Part shown: positions 46,893 through 55,404 of the stretch, in pieces
Layout: each line of letters opens with the position of its first letter
Position numbering within the stretch: position 1 is the stretch's first letter
NCBI RefSeq assembly: GCF_001613145.1
Contig: NZ_BDBU01000023.1
Location: 124,001-188,000, forward strand
DNA length: 64,000 nt
DNA from: Nocardia jejuensis NBRC 103114
GTDB lineage: Bacteria > Actinomycetota > Actinomycetes > Mycobacteriales > Mycobacteriaceae
Direction of reading: 5' to 3'
Translations under genes and position numbers: made by a program
Notes under the pieces: model-generated
What the model was told of the DNA's origin: nothing
Seen by the model: the letters and a program-made list of their open reading frames with translations, nothing else
Databases searched by the model: none

Positions 46893-49800
46893 CGTGTTCG
46901 CTCCTCGAATCCGTTGGACGAGGACCTCGCGGTCCCCTGCGTTGCTCTACCGCCCGACGGTAGTTCGGTGGGGCGCGACAGCGACTCGCGCACGGGCACG
47001 GCGGCGGAGACCGCCGAGGCCTCCAGCACGGCTGCCAGACCGCAGACCGACGGGGTGTCGAACACCACCCGCACATCGATCTCGAAGTCGAACTCGGCGT
47101 GGATGCGCGCCACCAGTTGATTGGCCAGCAGCGAGTGCCCGCCTAGCTCGAAGAACGAATCGTCCGCACCGACCACGGCGTGCCCGAGCAGCTGCCCGTA
47201 GAGCGCCGCGAGCCGAATCTCGGTGCCGGTCACCGGTTCCCGGTACGGCAGGGCCGCCAGGCGGACCGGCTCGGGTAGGGCGCGGCGGTCCAGCTTGCCG
47301 TGCTCGGTCAGCGGGATCGCCTCGATCAGGGCGAACGCGGTGGGCACCATGAACTCCGGCAGCGAGCGCGCCGCGTGCGCGCGCACCGACTCCACCCGCA
47401 GCGCGTCCGAGCTCGGCACCAGGTAGGCGGCCAGCACCGGGCCCAGGGCCGCGTCACCGGCTATGGTCACCACGCAGTCGCGCACCTCGGGATGCGTGAC
47501 CAGCGCGGCCTGCACCTCGCCGAGTTCCACCCGATAGCCGCGCACCTTCACCTGTTCGTCCGCACGGCCGACGAATTCGAGCTCACCGTCGAGGTTGCGG
47601 CGGGCCAGGTCCCCGGTCCGGTACAGACGCGCTCCCGCGGCGAACGGGTCGGCCACGAAACGTTCCGCGGTCGCCGCCGAGCGGTCCTGGTAGCCGCGCG
47701 CCAATTGCGCACCGCCCAGGTAGATCTCACCGATCACACCGGCCGGGACCAGGCGCATGCGCTCGTCCAGCAGGTACAGATCCACATTGCGGTTCGGTCC
47801 GCCGATCGGCACGATACGGCCCCCCTGCGGGCCCCGCACCGGCATGTGGGTGGCGCTGACCACCGCCTCGGTCGGGCCGTAGTGATTGCGCAACTCCGCG
47901 TCCAGCACACCCGCGAAGCGATCGGCGACCTCGCCCAGCAGCGCCTCACCGCCCACCGGCACGAAACGCAGTGTGCGCCAGTCGCTCACCTGTGGGAGCG
48001 AGAGGAAGGTGCGCAGCAGGGACGGCACCATGTGCAGCACCGTCACGCCGTAGCGCGGCATCAGGCCCGCGATGTAGGCCAGGTCCGAGAAGCCGCCCGC
48101 ACGCGGAATGATCAGGCGCGCACCGAGAGTCAGCGTCACGAAGACGTCGAGCAGCGAGGCGTCGAAGCTCACCGAGGACGCCTGCAGCAGGCGGTCCCGC
48201 GAAGTCATCCCCCACTGGCCGATGAAACCGACCAGATGATCGGCGATCGCGGCATGGCTGACCGGAACACCCTTGGGGCGGCCGGTGGAACCGGAGGTGT
48301 AGATGACATAGGCCAGATTGCCCGGCCGCAGCGGCCGCAGCCGGTCGGCGTCGGACGGATCGTGTTCCGCCGCACCGGAGGCCTGCTCCTCGGCCGCGTC
48401 CAACTCCACCCGGCCCAGCACCAGGCGGGGCTTCGCGTCCTCGATCAGGAAGTCGATCCGCTCGTCCGGATAGGCCGGATCGATCGGCAGATAGGCCGCA
48501 CCGGACTTGAGCACCGCCAGCACCGCCACCACGAACTCCACCGAGTTCGACAGCCGCAGCGCGACGACGTCCTCCGTGCCGACGCCCTCGCCGATCAGCC
48601 AGTGCGCCAGGCGATTCGCGCGCCGATTCAGCTCGCCGTAGGTCAGCTCGAGATCCGCGCCCGCGCGGGGTGCGCTGCCGAGGCCCACACTCGAACCGCG
48701 AGCACCTGCCGACGCTCCGCCGACACCCGAGGTACCGGCGGCACGGCCGCTGGGCGACGTCGTCGACGCGGCCGGGTTCGCCCGCGACGACGTCGTGCCC
48801 GCCCCGTCGGGGGCCACGAGAGCGATGGACCCGGCGCAGAGGTGAGCGCGCTCCTCGAACAGGGCCACCAGCGTCGTCGGGGGCAGCGGCGACTGGTCGC
48901 CGTGCGAGATCGTCAGCAGCTCAGCGCGTTCGGCGTCGCCGAGCATGTCGAGTGCGCCGAGGGTGCGATCGGGATTGGTCACACCGTCGGCGAGCAGGCT
49001 CACGTAGTGGGTGAGCAGCTGATCGATCAGGGCGGGGGCGAAGCGGCCGGTGCGGTACTCCGCCTCCAGGTACGCGCCCTCGCCGTCACGAACGACGGTG
49101 AGCCGCAGGGGCACTCGCGGCGCGGGGCTGCCCAGGTCCAGGCGGGCGGCCGCGACGCCGTCCAGCGCCGGGCCGGTCGGAGCATCGCGCAGGCCGAAGC
49201 CGAGCCACACCAGGTTGTCCAGGCCGTCGCGATCACCAGTGCGTTCGGGATTGACCGCGTGCACCACGCGGTCGATGCCGACGTGCCGGTGCTCCTGCGC
49301 GCGCTCCCACGAAGCGCTCACACCGGCCGCGAAATCCGCGAAGGTGACGCCTGATTCCAGGACCGAGCGCAGCAGCACGGTATTGCCGAAGTAACCGACG
49401 GGCGCGGAGTCCAGAGCGGGATCGGACCGCGCGTCACGCGTGGTGACCGGCACCGAGACCAGGAAATCCGAGGATCCCGTATAGCGCTGCGCGAGCACGT
49501 CGAACGCGGCCAGCAGTACCGGCAGCGGCGTGGTCCCGCGCTCGCGGGCGAAATCGTCGACCCGCGTGAGCAACTCACGCGGCAGTTCTCGCGCCGAGCG
49601 CTGCGACAGCTCCGGCCCGGGAGCTGCCCGGCCGGGCAGCTCCAGCGGCTCGGGCAGCGGAGTCAGCGAGGTCCGCCAGAATTCGAGCCCGGCCGCATCG
49701 CCGTCGACTGTCGCGGCCGAGGTGTCAGGGCGATCGGGAGCATCGCGCACCGTGCTCGGATCGTCCGGGTTCCCCAGTGCCGCAGCATCATCGGCCGGGC

Positions 49801-50491
49801 GGCGCGAATCGGATCCGTTCGAGGCGGCCTCGGCATCGCTCGTGCGGGAAGCGTCCCGGCGCACGTCGGCGGGGGCATGCGCGGCGGTGCGGCCGTTCGA
49901 GACGTGCTCGAAGTCGGCTGTGCCGACGCCGCTCTCGGTGAGAGCGAGGGCGGTGTAGGAGCTCGCGGGAGCGGTGGGGAGTTTGCCGTTGTAGGCGGCG
50001 GTGAGGTCACGGGCGAAGATTTCCCAGGATTCGTCGTCCCAGCACAGGGCGTGGGCGACCAGGACGAAGGCGTATTCGTCGGCGCCGGTGCGGTAGAGGG
50101 CGAAGCGAACGGGCGCGGCGGCGACGGGGTCGAAGGGTTCGCCGCAGACCCGGCGGATCAGCACCTCGGCGCGACGGGATCGGCGCAGCGGTTCGAGCTC
50201 GGACAGGTCCTCGGCTCGCCACGCGGGCTCCGCCTCGGGCGATACCACCTGGTAGGGCTCCCCGTCCGGCCCGACACCGTAGGTGGTGCGCAGGATGTCG
50301 TGCCGGGCGATCACCTCGCCGACCGCCGCGCGCAGCAGCGCGGCGTCCAGCGCACCGGTCAGGCGATAGGTGACCGCGACGTTCAGACTGGTGTCCGCGG
50401 GCTCCCGGGCCTGCAGGTACCAGGCCCGACGCTGTCCGGGGGCGAGTGCGCGGCGCATATCCCGGGCCCTCTCATCGGCGGTGATCGACAT
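46889..50491 (-). CDS. NRPS C-A-PCP with low-complexity inserts
   Basis: The 1200-aa product is a single module. The C domain motif reads A-H-A-L-C-W-D-D near 149, with the same first-His-to-Ala and Gly-to-Asp changes as the C-PCP protein. An insert rich in Ala, Asp, Ser and Arg occupies about 177-270 inside the C domain. The A domain has TSGSTGRPKG near 733, YGPTEAVVS, YRTGDLARR and a GKLDRRALP A10 motif; a second Gly/Ala/Ser-rich insert lies at about 564-610. The PCP Ser is near 1118 in LGGHSLLAN. ATG at 50491 has GAGG upstream; an ATG at 50506 overlapping the previous stop is the alternative. Substrate cannot be read reliably. Confidence 0.88.
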   Translation of the reverse strand: MSITADERARDMRRALAPGQRRAWYLQAREPADTSLNVAVTYRLTGALDAALLRAAVGEVIARHDILRTTYGVGPDGEPYQVVSPEAEPAWRAEDLSELEPLRRSRRAEVLIRRVCGEPFDPVAAAPVRFALYRTGADEYAFVLVAHALCWDDESWEIFARDLTAAYNGKLPTAPASSYTALALTESGVGTADFEHVSNGRTAAHAPADVRRDASRTSDAEAASNGSDSRRPADDAAALGNPDDPSTVRDAPDRPDTSAATVDGDAAGLEFWRTSLTPLPEPLELPGRAAPGPELSQRSARELPRELLTRVDDFARERGTTPLPVLLAAFDVLAQRYTGSSDFLVSVPVTTRDARSDPALDSAPVGYFGNTVLLRSVLESGVTFADFAAGVSASWERAQEHRHVGIDRVVHAVNPERTGDRDGLDNLVWLGFGLRDAPTGPALDGVAAARLDLGSPAPRVPLRLTVVRDGEGAYLEAEYRTGRFAPALIDQLLTHYVSLLADGVTNPDRTLGALDMLGDAERAELLTISHGDQSPLPPTTLVALFEERAHLCAGSIALVAPDGAGTTSSRANPAASTTSPSGRAAGTSGVGGASAGARGSSVGLGSAPRAGADLELTYGELNRRANRLAHWLIGEGVGTEDVVALRLSNSVEFVVAVLAVLKSGAAYLPIDPAYPDERIDFLIEDAKPRLVLGRVELDAAEEQASGAAEHDPSDADRLRPLRPGNLAYVIYTSGSTGRPKGVPVSHAAIADHLVGFIGQWGMTSRDRLLQASSVSFDASLLDVFVTLTLGARLIIPRAGGFSDLAYIAGLMPRYGVTVLHMVPSLLRTFLSLPQVSDWRTLRFVPVGGEALLGEVADRFAGVLDAELRNHYGPTEAVVSATHMPVRGPQGGRIVPIGGPNRNVDLYLLDERMRLVPAGVIGEIYLGGAQLARGYQDRSAATAERFVADPFAAGARLYRTGDLARRNLDGELEFVGRADEQVKVRGYRVELGEVQAALVTHPEVRDCVVTIAGDAALGPVLAAYLVPSSDALRVESVRAHAARSLPEFMVPTAFALIEAIPLTEHGKLDRRALPEPVRLAALPYREPVTGTEIRLAALYGQLLGHAVVGADDSFFELGGHSLLANQLVARIHAEFDFEIDVRVVFDTPSVCGLAAVLEASAVSAAVPVRESLSRPTELPSGGRATQGTARSSSNGFEERTR

Positions 50492-50502
50492 GACGCCGTG
50501 CC

Positions 50503-51444
50503 TCATTCCGGGGCATCGGTGAGATAGCCGCCGCGCACGAAGAATTCGGCTCCGTCGTGCTCGGCGCCGTCGGCAGTGCGGACCTTGGTGATCACCAGGC
50601 CGCGGTTGTGGCCGTATCGCGGGTTCGGGCCGCACACGACCGCGCCGCCGCCCTCCTGCACGATGACGCGCCCGGCGGTGCCGCCGTAGCAGGCCTCGGA
50701 GATGTGCGCCGCCAGCACCTGCACGCGCTCACCCCGGTAGTACGAGAACGCGGGCGGGTACGGATCGGCCAGCGCACGCACGAAACGCTCCAGATCGACC
50801 GTGTCCCACGACCAGTCGATGCGGCTGTCGCGGTCCGAGCGCTTGTGGAAGTAGGTGCGCTCGGCCTTGTTCTGCGGTGTCCACCGCGCGGTGCCGTCGA
50901 CCAGCGCGGCCAGCGCCTCGTGCACCGCGCCCGGAATCAATTCCATTCCGGCGCGGACCAATCCGGGGCCGGTGGCATCGGCGGGGATGGGCAGGCGGTG
51001 CTGCACCAGGATGTCGCCGGTGTCCAGCTGCTCGTCCATGCGATGCACGGTGAGCCCGAATTCCTCGGCGCCGCTGATCAGCGCCCACAGCACGGGCGAG
51101 AAGCCGGTGAACTTGGGCAGCAGCGAATCGTGCAGGTTCAGGGTGCCGAACGGCGGCAGCTTGTACAGCTCCGGCGGCATCCAGGTATACCAGCTGTTCA
51201 CCACGATCACATCGGGTTCCGCGCGCTTGACCAGATCGATGGTCTCGGCGTCGGCCCGCTCGGTGAGATGCACCGGGATGCCGTGCTCGCGTGCCAGTTC
51301 CTCGACCGAGTCATTGAAGATGGCCTTGTAGGAGGACTCGGCGGCCGGATGGGTGACCGCGAGCACCACCTCGTGCTCCGAATCGATCAGAGCCTGAAGG
51401 GTTTTCCGGCCCCAGGTCTGGAAACCGAACGACACGATACGCAT
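50503..51444 (-). CDS. Formyltransferase for a hydroxamate siderophore (methionyl-tRNA formyltransferase-like)
   Basis: The 313-aa product has the formyl-tetrahydrofolate transferase fold with catalytic Asn103 and His105 in LNLHDSLLPK, FTGFSP, and Asp144 in LDTGDIL. It is not the housekeeping fmt by context: it sits between the lysine/ornithine N-monooxygenase and an NRPS. Related proteins such as FxbA of the exochelin cluster formylate N-hydroxyornithine. Here it most likely formylates N-hydroxylysine (or N-hydroxyornithine) to make a formyl hydroxamate. RBS GATGAGG precedes the ATG, and an iron box overlaps the upstream gene's end. The product overlaps the following NRPS by a possible ATGA. 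Confidence 0.87.
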   Translation of the reverse strand: MRIVSFGFQTWGRKTLQALIDSEHEVVLAVTHPAAESSYKAIFNDSVEELAREHGIPVHLTERADAETIDLVKRAEPDVIVVNSWYTWMPPELYKLPPFGTLNLHDSLLPKFTGFSPVLWALISGAEEFGLTVHRMDEQLDTGDILVQHRLPIPADATGPGLVRAGMELIPGAVHEALAALVDGTARWTPQNKAERTYFHKRSDRDSRIDWSWDTVDLERFVRALADPYPPAFSYYRGERVQVLAAHISEACYGGTAGRVIVQEGGGAVVCGPNPRYGHNRGLVITKVRTADGAEHDGAEFFVRGGYLTDAPE

Positions 51445-51468
51445 GAACCGAACCTCATCTCCTATAAG

Positions 51469-51487
51469 TAAGGCAAGCCTAGCCTAC
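51469..51487 (-). promoter_or_regulatory. IdeR/DtxR-like iron box between monooxygenase and formyltransferase genes
   Basis: TAAGGCAAGCCTAGCCTAC matches the consensus at 14 of 19 positions. It lies in the 42-base gap, 24 bases before the formyltransferase ATG, and touches the monooxygenase stop codon. It implies an internal iron-regulated promoter. Confidence 0.65.
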
Positions 51488-52785
51488 TATCTGACCCGAA
51501 CTCGTTCCGCCCCCGCGGCCGCCTCACGACGTGCCGATTCCCCCGCGTCACCCGCCGCGCGCAGCACGCGATCCGAGAGTTCGCCCAGGCAGCTGAGATT
51601 CGGGAAGCCCGGCCCCTGGGTCAGCGCGGCCATGTTCGGCAGGAACAATTTCGACTCCAGACCCGTCACCGCGAGGTCGTAGCCGATGGTCGCCTCGATC
51701 CGGGCCATCGTCAGCGGACCGCCCACGGCCAGCTCGAGCAGATCCGCGGCATCGGCGTCGAACATCTCCAGGAACCACAGCGGGTGCCCACCGGTCGCGT
51801 CCACCACCAGATCGAAGGTGTGCACCTGATCCGGTCGCGGCGAATTGCGCAGCGTCAGAGCCACACCCGAGCCCTCGTCGGCCACCCGGGTCACCCGGCC
51901 CTGCAGATGATGCACGCGGTCGTCGCCCAGCAGGCTCTCCTGCACGCGGACCGAGAACACACCGCGATCGGTGCGGCGGATGACATCGCGGCGCTGCTCG
52001 ACGCTCAATCCGGCCCACTTGACCGGATCGCTGTAGAGCGAGTTCTCGAAGAAGCTCTCACCGCGGGTGTACAGCGTGGCCATCGGCGAGATGACCGACA
52101 CCGTCAGCATTTCGTGGCGGACCAGTTCGTCCAGGGCCGAACCCGCGGTCTCACCACCGCCGATCACCGCGACACGGGAGGAAACGGGCAGCTCACGACG
52201 GCCCGCGAGCTCCCAGAACGCCGAGATGGACAGGACTTTCGGATGATCGGCCAGTGCGCGAGTGCTGCGGCCGGGTCCGGTGATCATGAGCTCGTCGGTG
52301 TCGAGCTGGGTCACCGCGCCGTCCGCGTCGGTGACCGAGACCAGCCAGCCGTCGGCCGCGGGTGAGATGGAACTCACCCGGCCCTGGATCAGTTCCAGGT
52401 CGATCCGATGGCCGACCCACTGCAGGTACTTCGCCCAGACGTGATGCTGCGGGCTGGGTCGGCCGCGGTCGATCCATTCCGAATAACCGCCCTGGTCCAC
52501 CAGGAACGAGGTCCAGCTGAAAGCCTGCATCCCCTCGTTGATCTCGCGATTGCGGCCGCGCGCCATGGTGGAGTGGTACGGGAAGCCCACATCTTTCTCG
52601 GGACTGGTGCCGAGCCGATGCCGGCCGTCGGTCCAGCCGCCACTGGGCAGCCAATTGCCGCCGACGGCATGTGCTTCGACCACGACGACACGCGGGGCGG
52701 GAAGGCCCAATTCGCGCAGGACGTGCGCTTTCGCGGCTACCGCAAGGGCTTTCGGCCCAGCGCCGATGACCAGCAGGGTCTTCAT
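51487..52785 (-). CDS. nbtG: Lysine/ornithine N6/N5-monooxygenase (MbtG-like)
   Basis: The 432-aa product is a flavin N-hydroxylating monooxygenase that makes the hydroxylamine of the siderophore hydroxamates. The FAD site reads VIGAGPKALAVAAKA, the NADPH site VIGGGETAGSAL near 210-225, and a DATGGHPLW stretch matches the family's C-terminal motif. Length agrees with MbtG of M. tuberculosis. The ATG at 52785 gives the MKTLLVIGAG N-terminus; the frame extends upstream without a better start. An iron box lies 90 bases upstream, shared with the divergent secreted-protein gene. It is the first gene of the siderophore block. Confidence 0.92.
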   Translation of the reverse strand: MKTLLVIGAGPKALAVAAKAHVLRELGLPAPRVVVVEAHAVGGNWLPSGGWTDGRHRLGTSPEKDVGFPYHSTMARGRNREINEGMQAFSWTSFLVDQGGYSEWIDRGRPSPQHHVWAKYLQWVGHRIDLELIQGRVSSISPAADGWLVSVTDADGAVTQLDTDELMITGPGRSTRALADHPKVLSISAFWELAGRRELPVSSRVAVIGGGETAGSALDELVRHEMLTVSVISPMATLYTRGESFFENSLYSDPVKWAGLSVEQRRDVIRRTDRGVFSVRVQESLLGDDRVHHLQGRVTRVADEGSGVALTLRNSPRPDQVHTFDLVVDATGGHPLWFLEMFDADAADLLELAVGGPLTMARIEATIGYDLAVTGLESKLFLPNMAALTQGPGFPNLSCLGELSDRVLRAAGDAGESARREAAAGAERVRVR

Positions 52786-52874
52786 CGGTACACACTCACT
52801 CTCTCTCGCGCGCACTCGCACTTTCACTGGTGACAAGTGATGCTCGCGGCACAGCTAACCGGGTCCCTCCCATG

Positions 52875-52893
52875 TTTGCATAGGCTTACCTTA
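52875..52893. promoter_or_regulatory. IdeR/DtxR-like iron box in a divergent promoter
   Basis: TTTGCATAGGCTTACCTTA matches the 19-bp consensus at 14 positions. It lies between the monooxygenase gene (minus, starts 52785) and the MTB12-like gene (plus, starts 52956) and could control both. Confidence 0.65.
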
Positions 52894-52955
52894 TATTGCT
52901 TGTAGTGAGGGAGCACCGTACGCGGGCTCACAGATCCAACAGATGGGACGAACCG

Positions 52956-53429
52956 ATGATCAGCACCACCCGAAAGAAGCTGGGAGCAGCGCTTATCGCT
53001 GCCACCGCCGTGTTCGGCGGCCTCCAGGTCGCCGCGATCGCGCCGGCTCAGGCCGCGCCGATCGTCTCCCCGCTGCGCACCGCGCAGCCGGGCCTGGGCG
53101 ACCTGCAGTCCAAGCTGCGGCTGGCGCTGAACACCGGCGCCGATCGCGGAGCGCGCGCCAACGAGCTCGAGGCCGGCGACGCCGGCCTGGCGATTCTGGA
53201 CCAGGTCGGTGGCGTCATGAACAGCGTCCCGAGCCTGCGCTGGGCGCTGGCCGGACCGGTCAACCAGAACGGTGACACCCTCACCGCCAACCTGCAGGTG
53301 ACCGTCGACGGCTACGGCACCTTCCCGAACATCGAGCTGTCCTGGCGCGAGATCGACGGCACCTGGAAGCTCACCCGCGAGGCCGAGTGCTCCGTGGCGT
53401 ACTACGCCGGTCTGGGCTGCAGCCTCTGA
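52956..53429 (+). CDS. Secreted MTB12-like low-molecular-weight protein
   Basis: The 157-aa product begins with a Sec signal peptide (basic MISTTRKK, hydrophobic core, cleavage likely after AQA near residue 34). The mature 120 residues resemble the MTB12/CFP-2 antigen family of mycobacteria: a helical LGDLQSKLRLALN segment, then beta-strands with ANLQVTVDGYG and a TWKLTREAE strand. Two Cys near the C-terminus may form a disulfide. Function is unknown in the family. It diverges from the monooxygenase gene with an iron box 62 bases upstream, so it may be induced in iron limitation. ATG at 52956 follows GGGA. Confidence 0.7.
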   Translation: MISTTRKKLGAALIAATAVFGGLQVAAIAPAQAAPIVSPLRTAQPGLGDLQSKLRLALNTGADRGARANELEAGDAGLAILDQVGGVMNSVPSLRWALAGPVNQNGDTLTANLQVTVDGYGTFPNIELSWREIDGTWKLTREAECSVAYYAGLGCSL

Positions 53430-53505
53430 TCCGAGGTCGCCGACGGCTCCGGATACGGTGCCGCTGAAGGTGATCGGACGCGCGTGGTAACTCACAGCGT
53501 CACCC

Positions 53506-53538
53506 AGGCCCCGGGAACATGCTCGCCTCCCGGGGCCT
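53506..53538 (+). terminator. Terminator after the MTB12-like gene
   Basis: An 11-bp perfect stem (53506-53516 with 53528-53538) and an 11-nt loop lies 77 bases past the stop codon at 53429. Confidence 0.6.
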
Positions 53539-53562
53539 TCGGCGTACCCGCGGGAGGGTGCG

Positions 53563-53610
53563 ACACGGTCGCCCCCAAACACGGTCGCCCCCAAACACGG
53601 TCGCCCCCAA
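53563..53610. repeat. Three tandem 16-bp repeats
   Basis: The unit ACACGGTCGCCCCCAA occurs three times head to tail between two convergent genes, followed by a partial ACAC. Too short and too few to be a CRISPR array. Its copy number could vary between strains. Confidence 0.8.
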
Positions 53611-53614
53611 ACAC

Positions 53615-53651
53615 AGTGGCCCCGCCCTTCGGATCGAAGGTCGGGGCCACT
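53615..53651 (-). terminator. Terminator after irtB
   Basis: A 17-bp stem with one mismatch (53615-53631 with 53635-53651, 3-nt loop) lies 17 bases past the irtB-like stop on the minus strand; it may also act for the plus-strand gene. Confidence 0.75.
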
Positions 53652-53667
53652 GCCGCTTCGCGATTCG

Positions 53668-55404
53668 TCAGACGGGCGCGGATTCCAGGCGCCAGCCCGA
53701 GGCCCGGGTGCGCTCGTTCCAGAAGGCGGCGTAGCGGCCCTCGAGGGCGAGCAGCTGAGTGTGCGTGCCGCGCTCGATGATTCGACCGGCCTCCATGAAC
53801 AGGATCTGCTCGGCGTGCGCGATGGTGGCCAGGCGATGCGCCACCACGATGACCGTGCGATCGCGGGTCAGCTCGTGCACGCCGCGGACCACGACGGCCT
53901 CGTTCTGCGGATCCAGGGCGCTGGTGGCCTCGTCCAGCAGGACCACGGGCGCGTCCTTGAGCAGTGCGCGCGCGATCGACACCCGTTGGCGCTCACCGCC
54001 GGACAGCGACGCGCCGCCCTCGCCGACCGTGGTGTCCCAGCCCTCGGGCAGGCGTTCGGCGATCTCGTCCACCCGGGCCGCGGCCGCCGCACCGCGCACC
54101 TCGTCGTCGGTGGCGCCCGGACGACCGGCGCGGATGTTCTCCAGCACCGAACGGTTGAACAGGTACACGTTCTGGAAGACCAGCGACAGCTGACCGAGCA
54201 GCTGATGGGACGGCTGGCTCCGGACATCGTTGCCGCTCACCAGGACTCGGCCCGAGCCGACATCGTGGAAGCGGGCGGCCAGGCGCAGCACCGTGGACTT
54301 GCCCGCGCCGCTGGGACCGACGATCGCGGTGGTGGTGCCCGCGGGGACGGTGAAGGACACCCCGGACAGCACCTCGTCGCCGGTGCGGTAGCCGAAGCTC
54401 ACGTTCTCGAAGACCACCTCGGGCGCACCCAGGGTCGCCTCCGATTCCACCTGCGGCAGAGTCGGTTCGGCCAGCAGGGCCGAGACTCGGTCGGCGGCCG
54501 AGGTCGCCATGCGCAGCGCGCCGCCGAGCGTGGCGGCCTGGGTCAGCGGCTCGATGAAGCGGGCCGACACCGCGATCAACGCGATCGCCGCCGCGGCCGA
54601 GATGGCTCCGCCGGTGACCCGGCCGACCACCAGGTACACCAGCACCAGGAACACCGCCTGCACGCACAGCGCGAAGACGATCAGACCCGGCACGCTCGCG
54701 AACAGCAAGCCCGCCACCGCTTTACGCTGGCGCACCAGGGCCGCGTCCAGCGCCTTGTTGCCCGCGCCCACCGCGCCGAAGGAACGCAGCACCGGCTGCG
54801 CCTGGGAGAACTCGAGCACCCGGGCATTGGCCTCGGCCGAGGCCTCGTGCATCTGCTCGTCGGCGGCGCTGTAGGAGCGGCTCGCCCACAGATTCACCAG
54901 ATACAGTGCGGGCGCGGCGATGAACATGGCCACCGAGATCCGCCAGTCGATGAACAGCACGCCGACCGCGACACCCAGCGGCACGACCACGCCTGCCACG
55001 ATCGGGCTGATCAGATAGGCGATCAGCCGCTGCACCTCGCGGACGTTGTCCACCGTCAGGCGGGACAGCTCACCGGCATTGCGGGTCTCGAACCAGCCCA
55101 GCGGCAGGGCGTTGAGGTGATCCCCGAGCCGGGTCTGCAGACCCTGCTGCATGCCGACGCCTACGCGCAGACCCAATACCGCCTGGGCGTAACCGAATCC
55201 GATGACACCAGCCACCGCCAGGGCCAGCGCACCGGCCCAGCGCCATGCCTGCGTGGTGTCGCCGTCGAACAAAGCCTCCAGGACCGGAACCAGCAGCACG
55301 TAGGCGGCCGCCTGGCACAGCGCCTGCAAGACGATCGCGATCAGCAATCGCGGGATCAGCGGCGCGAATTCGCGCGGCACCAACCCGAAAACCTTGCGAA
55401 TCAT
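53668..55404 (-). CDS. irtB: Siderophore ABC transporter IrtB-like (permease-ATPase half-transporter)
   Basis: The 578-aa product is an ABC half-transporter with six N-terminal membrane segments (1-300) and a C-terminal ATPase. Walker A is GPSGAGKST, the signature LSGGERQRVSIARAL and Walker B VVLLDEATSALDP. Length equals mycobacterial IrtB, which works with IrtA to import ferric carboxymycobactin/mycobactin. The ATG overlaps the irtA stop by four bases. Both sit behind an iron box at 57343-57361. Assignment rests on architecture, pairing and context. Confidence 0.87.
   Translation of the reverse strand: MIRKVFGLVPREFAPLIPRLLIAIVLQALCQAAAYVLLVPVLEALFDGDTTQAWRWAGALALAVAGVIGFGYAQAVLGLRVGVGMQQGLQTRLGDHLNALPLGWFETRNAGELSRLTVDNVREVQRLIAYLISPIVAGVVVPLGVAVGVLFIDWRISVAMFIAAPALYLVNLWASRSYSAADEQMHEASAEANARVLEFSQAQPVLRSFGAVGAGNKALDAALVRQRKAVAGLLFASVPGLIVFALCVQAVFLVLVYLVVGRVTGGAISAAAAIALIAVSARFIEPLTQAATLGGALRMATSAADRVSALLAEPTLPQVESEATLGAPEVVFENVSFGYRTGDEVLSGVSFTVPAGTTTAIVGPSGAGKSTVLRLAARFHDVGSGRVLVSGNDVRSQPSHQLLGQLSLVFQNVYLFNRSVLENIRAGRPGATDDEVRGAAAAARVDEIAERLPEGWDTTVGEGGASLSGGERQRVSIARALLKDAPVVLLDEATSALDPQNEAVVVRGVHELTRDRTVIVVAHRLATIAHAEQILFMEAGRIIERGTHTQLLALEGRYAAFWNERTRASGWRLESAPV

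Noticed and set aside
50503-51444. Housekeeping methionyl-tRNA formyltransferase (fmt)
   Set aside because: It lacks the usual neighbour genes def or rsmB, and sits between a siderophore N-monooxygenase and an NRPS behind an iron box.
53563-53610. Possible CRISPR array
   Set aside because: Direct head-to-tail repeats of 16 bp without spacers and no cas genes nearby.
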